A stretch of 64,000 nucleotides of DNA from Psychrilyobacter piezotolerans (GTDB taxonomy: Bacteria > Fusobacteriota > Fusobacteriia > Fusobacteriales > Fusobacteriaceae), in NCBI RefSeq assembly GCF_003391055.1, contig NZ_QUAJ01000017.1, positions 1 to 64,000 on the forward strand, read 5' to 3'. The translations under genes were made by a program, and so were the position numbers. Under the pieces are notes generated by a model. That model did no database searches, was not told the DNA's origin, and saw only the letters and a list, made by a program, of their open reading frames with translations. Of this stretch, positions 40,762 to 48,217 are shown one piece after another (the first letter of the stretch is position 1; each line of letters begins with the position of its first letter).

Positions 40762-41101
40762 AAATAACCATTGACCTCAATAAATATATATAATACTTTT
40801 CCGATGTATATTTATATACATATGTACCTATGAGCCTTAAATGTATAAAATGTTAAAATTTAATTAAAAAAAATATTAAAAATTAAGTTTTTTCAAAGAA
40901 AACTATTGATTAATCCATATTTTTGAAGTACACTCAATTTAAAAGAAATAATTTATTGTTTATATTTATAGATTAAATTATTGAGTAGTTATGGTTATTT
41001 GTGGGAAGAATATCTATTAAAGAATAAAGAACCTAAGGTTCTTTTTTTTTACTTTATAAGTAAAAATTAAGGGATATATTTAATTATAGGGGAGAGGCAG
41101 T
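40762..41101. other. Region between CRISPR array and cas6
   Basis: No gene. Contains a second leader-like segment (about 40915-40945), a short hairpin-like CCTAAGG element near 41028, and the GGGGAGAGG ribosome binding site of cas6. Probably holds the cas promoter. Confidence 0.4.
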
Positions 41102-41809
41102 ATGAGGTTTGAAATAAGGTGTAAATTAGAAAAAAAAGTGATTTCAACAGATTATAGGAGGAAGATACTCTCATTTTTTAAAAGATCATTGGAAGAATAC
41201 AATAGGGAGATAAAAAAAGCTATATATGATGATCCTGAAAGGAGAAATTTTACTTTTTCTGTATATCTGCCAGTTGAAAAAATAGAAAAAGACAGGGTAT
41301 ATCTAAAAAATGACGGTATAAAAGTATTTTTATCGGTTGAAAATATGATGGAAGCTCTCCATTTTCTAAATGCACTCATAGGCAGCAAGGGGAAAAAATT
41401 CTCCATGGGTGAAAATTCATTTGTAGTAAGGAGTATTCATAAAAGAGAAGAAATAGAAATAGTCAGAGATGAGGTTATATTTAAGGCACTATCACCTATT
41501 GTGATAAGGGAAGTCAGGGAAGGGAAAAACAGCTGGTATCATGATTTTGATAAAAAAGGAATGGAAATTTTAAAGAAAAATACTCTGTATAATTTAAAGG
41601 ATAAATTTTATAAATCATCATTGGAAGAATTTGAGGTAGTACCGATAAAAACAAGGCGTACCGTAGTGAGTTTTTATAAATCTAACTTCCCGGTGACCTT
41701 AGGTACCTTCTATGTGAAGGCAGATAAAAAAATACTAAATTATTTATACAAATCAGGATTTGGCAGCAGATCATCAGCCGGCTTCGGGATGCTGGAAGTT
41801 ATAGAATAG
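41102..41809 (+). CDS. cas6: Cas6 crRNA endoribonuclease
   Basis: A 235-residue RAMP protein that cuts the CRISPR transcript in the repeat and keeps the 5' handle. The C-terminal glycine-rich loop GFGSRSSAGFGMLEV is the family's signature, and the N-terminus MRFEIRCKLEKK is a ferredoxin-like strand. Length is typical (about 230-250). GGGGAGAGGCAGT precedes the ATG. First gene of the four-gene cas operon; nine bases separate it from cas8. Confidence 0.92.
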   Translation: MRFEIRCKLEKKVISTDYRRKILSFFKRSLEEYNREIKKAIYDDPERRNFTFSVYLPVEKIEKDRVYLKNDGIKVFLSVENMMEALHFLNALIGSKGKKFSMGENSFVVRSIHKREEIEIVRDEVIFKALSPIVIREVREGKNSWYHDFDKKGMEILKKNTLYNLKDKFYKSSLEEFEVVPIKTRRTVVSFYKSNFPVTLGTFYVKADKKILNYLYKSGFGSRSSAGFGMLEVIE

Positions 41810-41817
41810 GAGGGGCT

Positions 41818-43158
41818 ATGAAGGAAATCATAGAGGGAGAGTTTAATACCCGGCTTTATCCATCGGATTGGCGGTGGAGTGCAGCCATTGTAGGGGTAAG
41901 CAAATATTTAAAGGGTTGTGATCTTGGCTATAATCAGACAGATGATTATTTAGAATTTAATATTGAAGAGATAACAGACGAAAAATATCTAATCTTTACA
42001 GAAGGTTATTTTAGAGATTCAATGCATCACAAAAAGGTTGAGGACCTATTGGAAACTACCTGGAGTGAGGAGGATCAGAGGATAGAGAAAGTAAATGAAA
42101 AACTCTCTAAAAATACATCCACTAATACCATAATGTTAAAAACTTTTAAGGGAATTGAATATAATGGCCAGAATAATATGGATATAAAGGAAATTATAGA
42201 TAGAAACAGACTGAAATTAATTAATGATACTTTTAAGGGTGGCAGGAGTTTATATTATAATTTCTGTAATGAAAATAGTCTTTTAAAAGAAGATAGAAAT
42301 TCTTGCAGGATCAGGGGGTATTCTCTGGATATGTCTAAAAAAGGAAAATCTGTTTCTTATATGAGAGATACATCTACCTTTGTATATTCCGATGATAAGT
42401 TATTTGATTTTATACCCTTTGCTTTTTCCAAAACAAGGGAAGCCTTCTTTATAAATAATAATTTCACCCTGGAGCAGCTCATAAAAACTAATAGCTGGGA
42501 CTCCCATGATCGGACAGAGGCAGGAAAAAATATGAGGAGTAACTTATTTTACAGGGTAAAGGAAGGTGTTAATTTTATAGATTATGATGTAGAGATCATT
42601 TATAAGGAAAGGGAAAAAGATTATTTTGAGACTATCTATGTCAGAGAAAAAGCCAGAAAGGTATTCGATAAAATAAATGATAAACAATTAAAGGCTCTAA
42701 GAAAACCTTGTAAGATAAAAAATGATTTTATAAAGATAGAAAAAATTGTAACCGATAATATTTTAAATGAAGTAAAGCTGGATGATTTGATAGATATGTT
42801 ATTAAAAGAAGGGAATAAATCGTACTTGATATCACATTTGATAAAAATAAATGAACTGATCTACAGGGGTGTGACCGATAAACAAAAGACAGCTTACGCA
42901 TCTGCTGTACAGATAAGAAAAGCATTGAAGAATAATCCAAATAAGGTAAGGGCCTATGAGCAGAGACTGATAAGAGCCATCACATTAAAGGATTATGACG
43001 GGGTATGTGAGATATTGTTATACCTTTCTATATATACACAGGTGAGTATAGAGGTAGCCATAGACCTGTTTGAAAATTTTGAAGATAATAAAAACTTAGC
43101 GTACACATTTATAAATACATTGGGAGAGAAAAAAAAATTTAAAGGAGAGCAAAAATAA
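41818..43158 (+). CDS. cas8: Cas8-type large subunit of type I-B Cascade
   Basis: A 446-residue protein in the place of the large subunit in the order cas6-cas8-cas7-cas5. The N-terminus FNTRLYPSDWRWSAAIVGVSKYL resembles Cas8a1/Cst1-like (Tneap) proteins. No paired CxxC zinc motif, often present in that group, is visible. The large subunit recognises the PAM and recruits Cas3. Its last codon overlaps the cas7 start (TAATG). No disrupting stops. The assignment rests on context more than on motifs. Confidence 0.75.
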   Translation: MKEIIEGEFNTRLYPSDWRWSAAIVGVSKYLKGCDLGYNQTDDYLEFNIEEITDEKYLIFTEGYFRDSMHHKKVEDLLETTWSEEDQRIEKVNEKLSKNTSTNTIMLKTFKGIEYNGQNNMDIKEIIDRNRLKLINDTFKGGRSLYYNFCNENSLLKEDRNSCRIRGYSLDMSKKGKSVSYMRDTSTFVYSDDKLFDFIPFAFSKTREAFFINNNFTLEQLIKTNSWDSHDRTEAGKNMRSNLFYRVKEGVNFIDYDVEIIYKEREKDYFETIYVREKARKVFDKINDKQLKALRKPCKIKNDFIKIEKIVTDNILNEVKLDDLIDMLLKEGNKSYLISHLIKINELIYRGVTDKQKTAYASAVQIRKALKNNPNKVRAYEQRLIRAITLKDYDGVCEILLYLSIYTQVSIEVAIDLFENFEDNKNLAYTFINTLGEKKKFKGEQK

Positions 43159-44054
43159 TGAAACATGCATTAACATTGACAGTAATTGCCAACATAACAT
43201 CAAACTATGGAGAGGGATTGGGAAATGTATCCTCTATACAAAAAGTTTTTAAAAATGGAAATACCTATGCCACTAGAAGCAGGGAAAGCTTGAAGAACTC
43301 ATTGATGGTACAAAGCGGGATGTATGATGATCTGAAAGTAACTGTAGACGGGGCTACTCAAAAAGAAGTAAATGAAAAATTAAATGTAAGCAACTGCAGA
43401 GCCTTGGAGGGCGGATATATGAATACCTCTGTAGGGGAAAAAAAACTTACATTCGTAAGGAAGAGTTCATTTTATCTGACAGATGCCATTGCCTGTGATC
43501 CCTTTGTAAATGAAACTAGATTTCACAACAACCTTCATTTAGCCAGAACATATGCTAAAGCTAATAATATAACTCTTCAGGATAAAGAAGCTGCTAAAAA
43601 AACAGGACTTATGCCCTATAACTATGAATATGATAAATCTCTGAAAATGTATTCCATTACATTTGATCTTTCTATGATCGGGAAGGATGAAAATTTTGAT
43701 ATAGAAGCCAGCAGGGAGGAAAAGGCAGAAAGGGTTAATTCTATGCTGAAAACTATTGAAAACCTTAATTTAATTGTAAAAGGAAACCTAGATAACGCAG
43801 AGCCTGTATTCGTTGTAGGAGGGTTATCAGACAGGATGACCCACCAGTTTGAAAATGTTGTAAGGGTAAAAAATGGAAAATTAAAGATAACCAATGATTT
43901 AAAGGATAGGATAGCCAGAGGATATAAGGTAGGACTTCTAGAGGGGGGGAGTATGGATAATGAGGCTGATATAGTTGAGGAATTAAAACCTGTGAGTATA
44001 GCTAAGTTCTTTGATGGTTTAAAAGATGAAGTCAATAAATACTATGGAATATAG
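43158..44054 (+). CDS. cas7: Cas7 backbone subunit (Cst2/DevR type)
   Basis: A 298-residue RAMP protein that forms the crRNA-binding filament. The N-terminus MKHALTLTVIANITSNYGEG, the central EGGYMNTSVGEKKLTFVRKS and the late VFVVGGLSDRMTHQFENVVRVK are typical of the DevR/Cst2 branch of Cas7 (type I-B Tneap). Length is normal (about 300). It overlaps cas8 and is two bases from cas5. Confidence 0.92.
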   Translation: MKHALTLTVIANITSNYGEGLGNVSSIQKVFKNGNTYATRSRESLKNSLMVQSGMYDDLKVTVDGATQKEVNEKLNVSNCRALEGGYMNTSVGEKKLTFVRKSSFYLTDAIACDPFVNETRFHNNLHLARTYAKANNITLQDKEAAKKTGLMPYNYEYDKSLKMYSITFDLSMIGKDENFDIEASREEKAERVNSMLKTIENLNLIVKGNLDNAEPVFVVGGLSDRMTHQFENVVRVKNGKLKITNDLKDRIARGYKVGLLEGGSMDNEADIVEELKPVSIAKFFDGLKDEVNKYYGI

Positions 44055-44056
44055 CC

Positions 44057-45145
44057 ATGAAAGCACTTCGAATTGTATTAACTCAAAATAAGGCACACTA
44101 CAGGAAGGAGGAAAGTATAACCAACAAGATGACCTATCCCCTTCCCCCCTTTTCAACAGTGATAGGAGCACTGCATAATGCCTGTAAATTTAAGGAATAT
44201 CATCCCATGGATCTGTCTATTCAGGGAACTTACAGCTCCCTGATGAAACAGCCCTATACGGATTATTGTTTTTTAAATTCCATTATGGATGACAGGGGAA
44301 TTTTAGTAAAGATGAAAAATAATAACCTTATATCCGTGGCCTTTGATAAGGTGGCAGTGGCTAAAAAAGGTATGGGAAATAGTTTTAGAAAAGGGATTAC
44401 CATAGAAATAAAAAACCAGGATTTAATGGATGAATACAGAGGTTTAAAAGATTTGAATGATGAAATTTCAAACTTTAAGAGAACAAGGATAGACAGACTA
44501 AAAAAAATATTTAAAGTCAGAAAGAAAACTTTGTTAACTAAGAAAAAAAGTATGGATAAAAAATCATTGGGATTTAAAATGGTTACTTTGAGGGAAAAAG
44601 AGATTAAAAGAAAAGAAAAACAAATCAATGAAAGGGTAAAAGAATTTGAATATAATAACTATACAAAGGAAATTTCAAAATATAACTCATTGACTACTTC
44701 CCTGAAATATTATGAAATTCTGCACAACGTGAATTTAATAATTCATATTAAAACAGATGATGAGACTCTAAAAATTATAAAGGAAAATATCTACAACTTA
44801 AAATCCATCGGTAGGAGTGAAGATTTTGTGGATATAGAGCAGTGTGAAATTGTGGAATTGACTCAAAAATTTGAAAATGATTTAGAATATCTAATCGGTG
44901 AAAATTCTGCATATTTAGATCATGAGCGGATAAAAGAAGAGGATATAATATTAAAAAATAAAAATGGAACCAAATATTTTTTAAATAAAGATTATGAAAT
45001 CGTGGAAAATAAAAGGGTGTTCAATAAAAAAGTAGTTATTTATACATCGGGGTACAGTATCGATGATAAGAGTGAGGGTATTTATATAGATACGAGAGAA
45101 AAAGAAAATGGTGGAACAGAAAATTATATTGTTAACTTTATATAG
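44057..45145 (+). CDS. cas5: Cas5 with a long charged insertion
   Basis: A 362-residue Cas5, which caps the crRNA 5' handle. The N-terminal RAMP block LRIVLTQNKAHYRKEESITN, PLPPFSTVIGALHNAC and HPMDLSIQGTY is unmistakable. Residues about 130-220 form a Lys/Glu/Arg-rich, predicted coiled-coil insertion (for example KKSLGFKMVTLREKEIKRKE), after which the RAMP domain resumes. Cas5 proteins are usually 200-260 residues. The C-terminus ends TRE..NGGTENYIVNFI. Last intact cas gene; a terminator follows 70 bases later. Confidence 0.88.
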   Translation: MKALRIVLTQNKAHYRKEESITNKMTYPLPPFSTVIGALHNACKFKEYHPMDLSIQGTYSSLMKQPYTDYCFLNSIMDDRGILVKMKNNNLISVAFDKVAVAKKGMGNSFRKGITIEIKNQDLMDEYRGLKDLNDEISNFKRTRIDRLKKIFKVRKKTLLTKKKSMDKKSLGFKMVTLREKEIKRKEKQINERVKEFEYNNYTKEISKYNSLTTSLKYYEILHNVNLIIHIKTDDETLKIIKENIYNLKSIGRSEDFVDIEQCEIVELTQKFENDLEYLIGENSAYLDHERIKEEDIILKNKNGTKYFLNKDYEIVENKRVFNKKVVIYTSGYSIDDKSEGIYIDTREKENGGTENYIVNFI

Positions 45146-45171
45146 ACAAAACCCTTACGACCGAGGGAGAT

Positions 45172-45216
45172 ATGATACCAGAAAGTGCATGGAAAAGTAT
45201 AAAATTATTAAAATAA
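45172..45216 (+). other. Fourteen-codon frame after cas5
   Basis: GAGGGAGAT followed by ATG and MIPESAWKSIKLLK, then stop. It lies where cas3 would usually start. It may be the relic of a deleted downstream cas gene or a meaningless frame. Confidence 0.25.
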
Positions 45217-45246
45217 AGAGGAGTAATTTGGAATTACTCCTCTTTA
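45215..45246 (+). terminator. Terminator of the cas operon
   Basis: A perfect AAAGAGGAGTAATT / AATTACTCCTCTTT stem with a three-base loop. Confidence 0.85.
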
Positions 45247-45270
45247 AAAGGTATTTTGGATAGATCTAAA

Positions 45271-45459
45271 TTAAGTTATTTTTACCTGATGATTTTTTTC
45301 AAATGCACTTTTTATACTTGCTTTTGCTGGCTGCGGTTTATTGACGATACTGTAAATAAAGCCTGCTATTATAAGAAGACCTGTTATAAATAATATATTA
45401 AAAATTATTTTATTATCCTTTTCTTCTATAGTCATCTCGCTTTTTTGTTTGCTGTTCAT
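45271..45459 (-). CDS. Small single-pass membrane protein, 62 residues
   Basis: A charged N-terminus (MNSKQKSEMTIEEKDNK), one membrane helix (IIFNILFITGLLIIAGFIYS, about 18-40), then a basic C-terminal tail ending KNHQVKIT. Topology is probably N-in. GGAGGTGTAAA lies before the ATG, which supports translation. Not recognised; no partner on the same strand. Confidence 0.65.
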   Translation of the reverse strand: MNSKQKSEMTIEEKDNKIIFNILFITGLLIIAGFIYSIVNKPQPAKASIKSAFEKNHQVKIT

Positions 45460-45728
45460 TTTACACCTCCATAAATTATAAAAATATACACATTAATTTA
45501 AATAACAATTCAAGTACGGTTTATTTATGTAATTTATCTTGCTTGTGTTCAATAATATATATTATATATCATAAAACAAGGTTAGTCAATTGAATTTTTG
45601 TTTTTTACGAATAAAACCCTAAAAAAGATAAATTATATATATAATACTGTGTTTTGGAATATATTTTATTTATATTTGGCAGGGAGGTTATATGCTGAGC
45701 AGTTTTATAATTTTAAAGGAGATAAACT
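45460..45728. other. Intergenic AT-rich stretch
   Basis: No gene seen. It holds the promoter regions of the flanking genes and nothing else that I can support. Confidence 0.4.
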
Positions 45729-45892
45729 ATGAATATTTATTTAAAAAAATCAGACTTAGATGAGCCTGTGGAAATTTTTAATTTAGTTAAAGAAATGGTG
45801 CCAATGCAGTTTCAAGAAAAATCATAGAAAAGAATATAGGAGTTTTTGAAAATATAGTAGATGGGGTCAGAAGATATTGGATAGAACTATAA
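45729..45892 (+). pseudogene. GNAT acetyltransferase with large internal deletion
   Basis: A good start (AAAGGAGATAAACT-ATG) opens MNIYLKKSDLDEPVEIFNLV, then after about 25 codons the frame switches by one base. The new frame reads GANAVSRKIIEKNIGVFENI and ends VRRYWIEL stop. The latter is the C-terminal end of a GNAT N-acetyltransferase (the NxAS.r.iEKNgG motif and RYWI end). About 110-130 central codons, including the acetyl-CoA loop, are missing and the junction is out of frame, so it is dead. Confidence 0.75.
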
Positions 45893-45920
45893 AAGCATAT
45901 TAAACATTAGGAGGTTAGAT

Positions 45921-46235
45921 ATGAAAATATATAATAAATTAGTCAGAGATAAGATACCTCAAATAATTGAAGAGAATGGGAAAAAATCTTGCTGTCATAT
46001 TGCAGAGGAAGAAGAATATTTAGAAGTTCTGAAAGATAAAATTAATGAGGAAGTAGAAGAATTTTATGAAACTCCATCTGTAGAGGAGATGGCAGATATA
46101 TTGGAAGTGTTAGGGGCCTTAACAGATTATCATGGTTTTAATAAAGATGAGATTGAAAAAGTCAGGTTAGAAAAAAATAAAAAGCGAGGAGCTTTTAAAA
46201 ACAGAATAATTTTAGAAAAAGTGGAAGAACTCTAA
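45921..46235 (+). CDS. MazG-like nucleotide pyrophosphohydrolase
   Basis: A 104-residue all-alpha protein starting MKIYNKLVRDKIPQIIEENGKK. This opening and the acidic metal motifs (INEEVEEFYE, then EEMADILEVLGAL) are typical of small phosphoribosyl-ATP-pyrophosphohydrolase-like/MazG proteins. These hydrolyse NTPs to NMP and pyrophosphate or remove aberrant nucleotides. TTAGGAGG before the ATG. A single gene with its own terminator. The substrate is unknown. Confidence 0.82.
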   Translation: MKIYNKLVRDKIPQIIEENGKKSCCHIAEEEEYLEVLKDKINEEVEEFYETPSVEEMADILEVLGALTDYHGFNKDEIEKVRLEKNKKRGAFKNRIILEKVEEL

Positions 46236-46289
46236 AGTTTATGCCATCTCCAATATTCCTAGATTGTCAAATTAAATGCAAGGCTTGGT

Positions 46290-46322
46290 CTCTCCAGAAT
46301 TTTTCCTGGGGAGTTTTTTAAT
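46290..46322 (+). terminator. Terminator
   Basis: CTCTCCAG with CTGGGGAG (one G-U pair) and a following run of Ts. Confidence 0.75.
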
Positions 46323-46458
46323 TTAAGCATTCAATAAAATTCAATAAATAATAAAAGGATTTATATAATTATATTCATATATAAATATAAAAATATTGGA
46401 ATGTGGTAAGTGATTATGACAACCCAAGATTTTTATAAAGAAATTTATGGAGGGGAAA

Positions 46459-47421
46459 ATGAAAAAAATACTGTCAATGTTAATGAATAGTATCAATTTA
46501 ATTAGTTATGGGAAAAAAATTAATGAAAAACAGCTGCAAAATAGAAATGGAGTATATTATGAAATAAATCAACAAACTCCGTACACAGGGAAAGTAGTTA
46601 ATTACTATGAGAATGATGGAATCCAAACAAAAAGAAATTATAAAGATGGAAAACAAAAAGGTCAAATGATTGGTTACTATGAAAACGGACAAATCAAATT
46701 TAAAAGAAATTATAAAGATGGAAAACTAAAAGGAGAATCGATTTCTTTCTACGAAAATGGACGAATCAATGGAAAAGAAAATTATAAAGGCGGAAAACTA
46801 GAAGGGGAATCAATTTTTTATTATGAAAATGGTGGAATCCAGACAAAAGGAAATTATAAAGATGGAAAAGCGGAAGGAGAATTAATTTTTTATTATGAAA
46901 ATGGTAAAATCCAGACAAAAGGAAATTATAAAGATGGAAAAGTGGAAGGAGAATTAATTTCTTACTATGAGAATGGTCAAATCGAAACAAAAGGAAATTA
47001 TAGAGATGGAAAAGCGGAAGGGGAATTGATTTCTTATTATGAGAATGGTCAAATCGAAACAAAAGAAAATTATAAAGATGGAAAAGCGGAAGGGGAAACG
47101 ATTTCTTACTATGAGAACAATCAAATCAAATTTAAAGGGGATTGCAAAGATGGAAAACTAGAAGGAGAAACGATTTCTTACTATGAAAATAGTCAAATCA
47201 AATTTAAAGGAAATTATAAAAATGGAAAGAAAGAAGGGAAAACGATTAAGTACTATGAAGATGGCCAAATTGAAGCAAAGGGGAATTATAAAGATGGAAA
47301 ATTAGAAGGGGAATCGATCTATCACTACGAAAATAGTCAAATCAGATTTAAAGCAAACTATAAAGGGGGAAAACTAGAGGGGGAAACAATTAAGTACTAT
47401 GAAAATGAAAACCAATTATAA
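46459..47421 (+). CDS. MORN/YwqK-type repeat protein
   Basis: A 320-residue protein. After a roughly 40-residue N-terminus come about 13 tandem repeats of 23 residues with consensus YYENGQIxxKGNYKDGKxEGE. This is the MORN_2-type repeat found in YwqK-like proteins (annotated as antitoxin components in some genomes). No clear signal peptide is present, although the first residues are mildly hydrophobic. The ATG at 46459 has GGAGGGGAAA upstream; a longer frame to 46447 swallows that site. The 69-base DNA repeats are very alike. The opposite strand is open only as a repeat shadow. A terminator follows. Confidence 0.8.
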   Translation: MKKILSMLMNSINLISYGKKINEKQLQNRNGVYYEINQQTPYTGKVVNYYENDGIQTKRNYKDGKQKGQMIGYYENGQIKFKRNYKDGKLKGESISFYENGRINGKENYKGGKLEGESIFYYENGGIQTKGNYKDGKAEGELIFYYENGKIQTKGNYKDGKVEGELISYYENGQIETKGNYRDGKAEGELISYYENGQIETKENYKDGKAEGETISYYENNQIKFKGDCKDGKLEGETISYYENSQIKFKGNYKNGKKEGKTIKYYEDGQIEAKGNYKDGKLEGESIYHYENSQIRFKANYKGGKLEGETIKYYENENQL

Positions 47422-47485
47422 GCAAGGTAAACATGGTAAGTCTCTCTCTGATAAAGAGGTTTCCAAAAAAATTATATATATATAT

Positions 47486-47514
47486 AGACCAAATTTTATA
47501 ATTTGGTCTTTTTA
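47486..47514 (+). terminator. Terminator of the MORN gene
   Basis: AGACCAAAT and ATTTGGTCT with a T-run. Confidence 0.8.
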
Positions 47515-47643
47515 AAAAAGTTGTATTCTAAAAAAACAAACGTAAGAATAAGAAATAAACCTTTTTAGATTAGAATTTGGTTAGAATGAGATTAAAATGA
47601 TATTAAAAATGGATGAAAATAAAAAAATAATATTCTGGATTAA

Positions 47644-47671
47644 TTGTTATCTGTTTCACTTAATCAAAAAA
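47644..47671. repeat. 28-base sequence repeated in inverted orientation at 11-38
   Basis: TTGTTATCTGTTTCACTTAA plus TCAAAAAA. It is exactly complementary to bases 11-38 of the window, and weaker similarity continues about 30 bases on one side. It could be an insertion-sequence end or other dispersed repeat. Confidence 0.7.
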
Positions 47672-47922
47672 GTTCTACGAAACTATTGAATCTAAAAATA
47701 AGATAAAATAGATGAATTCATATTTTAGTACTATTTTAGAATACGAAATTAGGGGAAATAAAAAAAATAATAAAAGTCTCCTATTAGGTTAGATTAAACA
47801 CCGCTATAGAGGCTGATATAGTAATTGGTGGAGAGCAACGTTATTTATATATAAACTTAGAGAATTTTTGATAAATCAACCAAAAACTTAAGAAATAAAC
47901 GTATAAATAAATACCTGAAATT

Positions 47923-47987
47923 AAATAGTACAAAATAAAAATATCCCAGCTGCATGAACTGGGGTATTTTTATTTTGTACTATTTTT
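47923..47987. terminator. Long hairpin, possibly terminator or MITE-like element
   Basis: A 27-base arm (AAATAGTACAAAATAAAAAT then ATCCCAG) pairs with its complement (one G-U pair) around a nine-base loop. The GC-rich core with flanking A/T runs resembles a terminator, but no gene ends nearby. Confidence 0.6.
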
Positions 47988-48217
47988 AAAGTCTGTAGTG
48001 TCAAAATTTAGGACTCTCCTGTCCTTGATTTTAGATTGCTGTTTTTTTGACAAAAAAATCACAACCTATAACATTTCTCCAAAACAAAGTGATCTAAAAC
48101 GAGATTAGATGTTCGATTTTAGTTTTGAAAATTATGAAAAGTAGGCTAAACTTTTATTAGTAGATAAATGAAATTTAGAAAATTATATTTATTGTTGAAA
48201 TTATTTTGGAGGTTTTA

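Larger units (their letters stand above)
47515..48217. other. Gene-free stretch with repeats
   Basis: About 700 bases with no supported gene. It contains the 28-base sequence shared with the window start (47644-47671), a long hairpin (47923-47987) and the leader of the symporter gene, with a TTGACA box at about 48057. Confidence 0.5.

Noticed and set aside
45172-45216. Start of cas3
   Set aside because: Only 14 codons, no HD or helicase motif; cannot be called more than a possible relic.
46766-47062. Minus-strand 98-codon frame across the MORN repeats
   Set aside because: Periodic antisense of the 69-base repeats.
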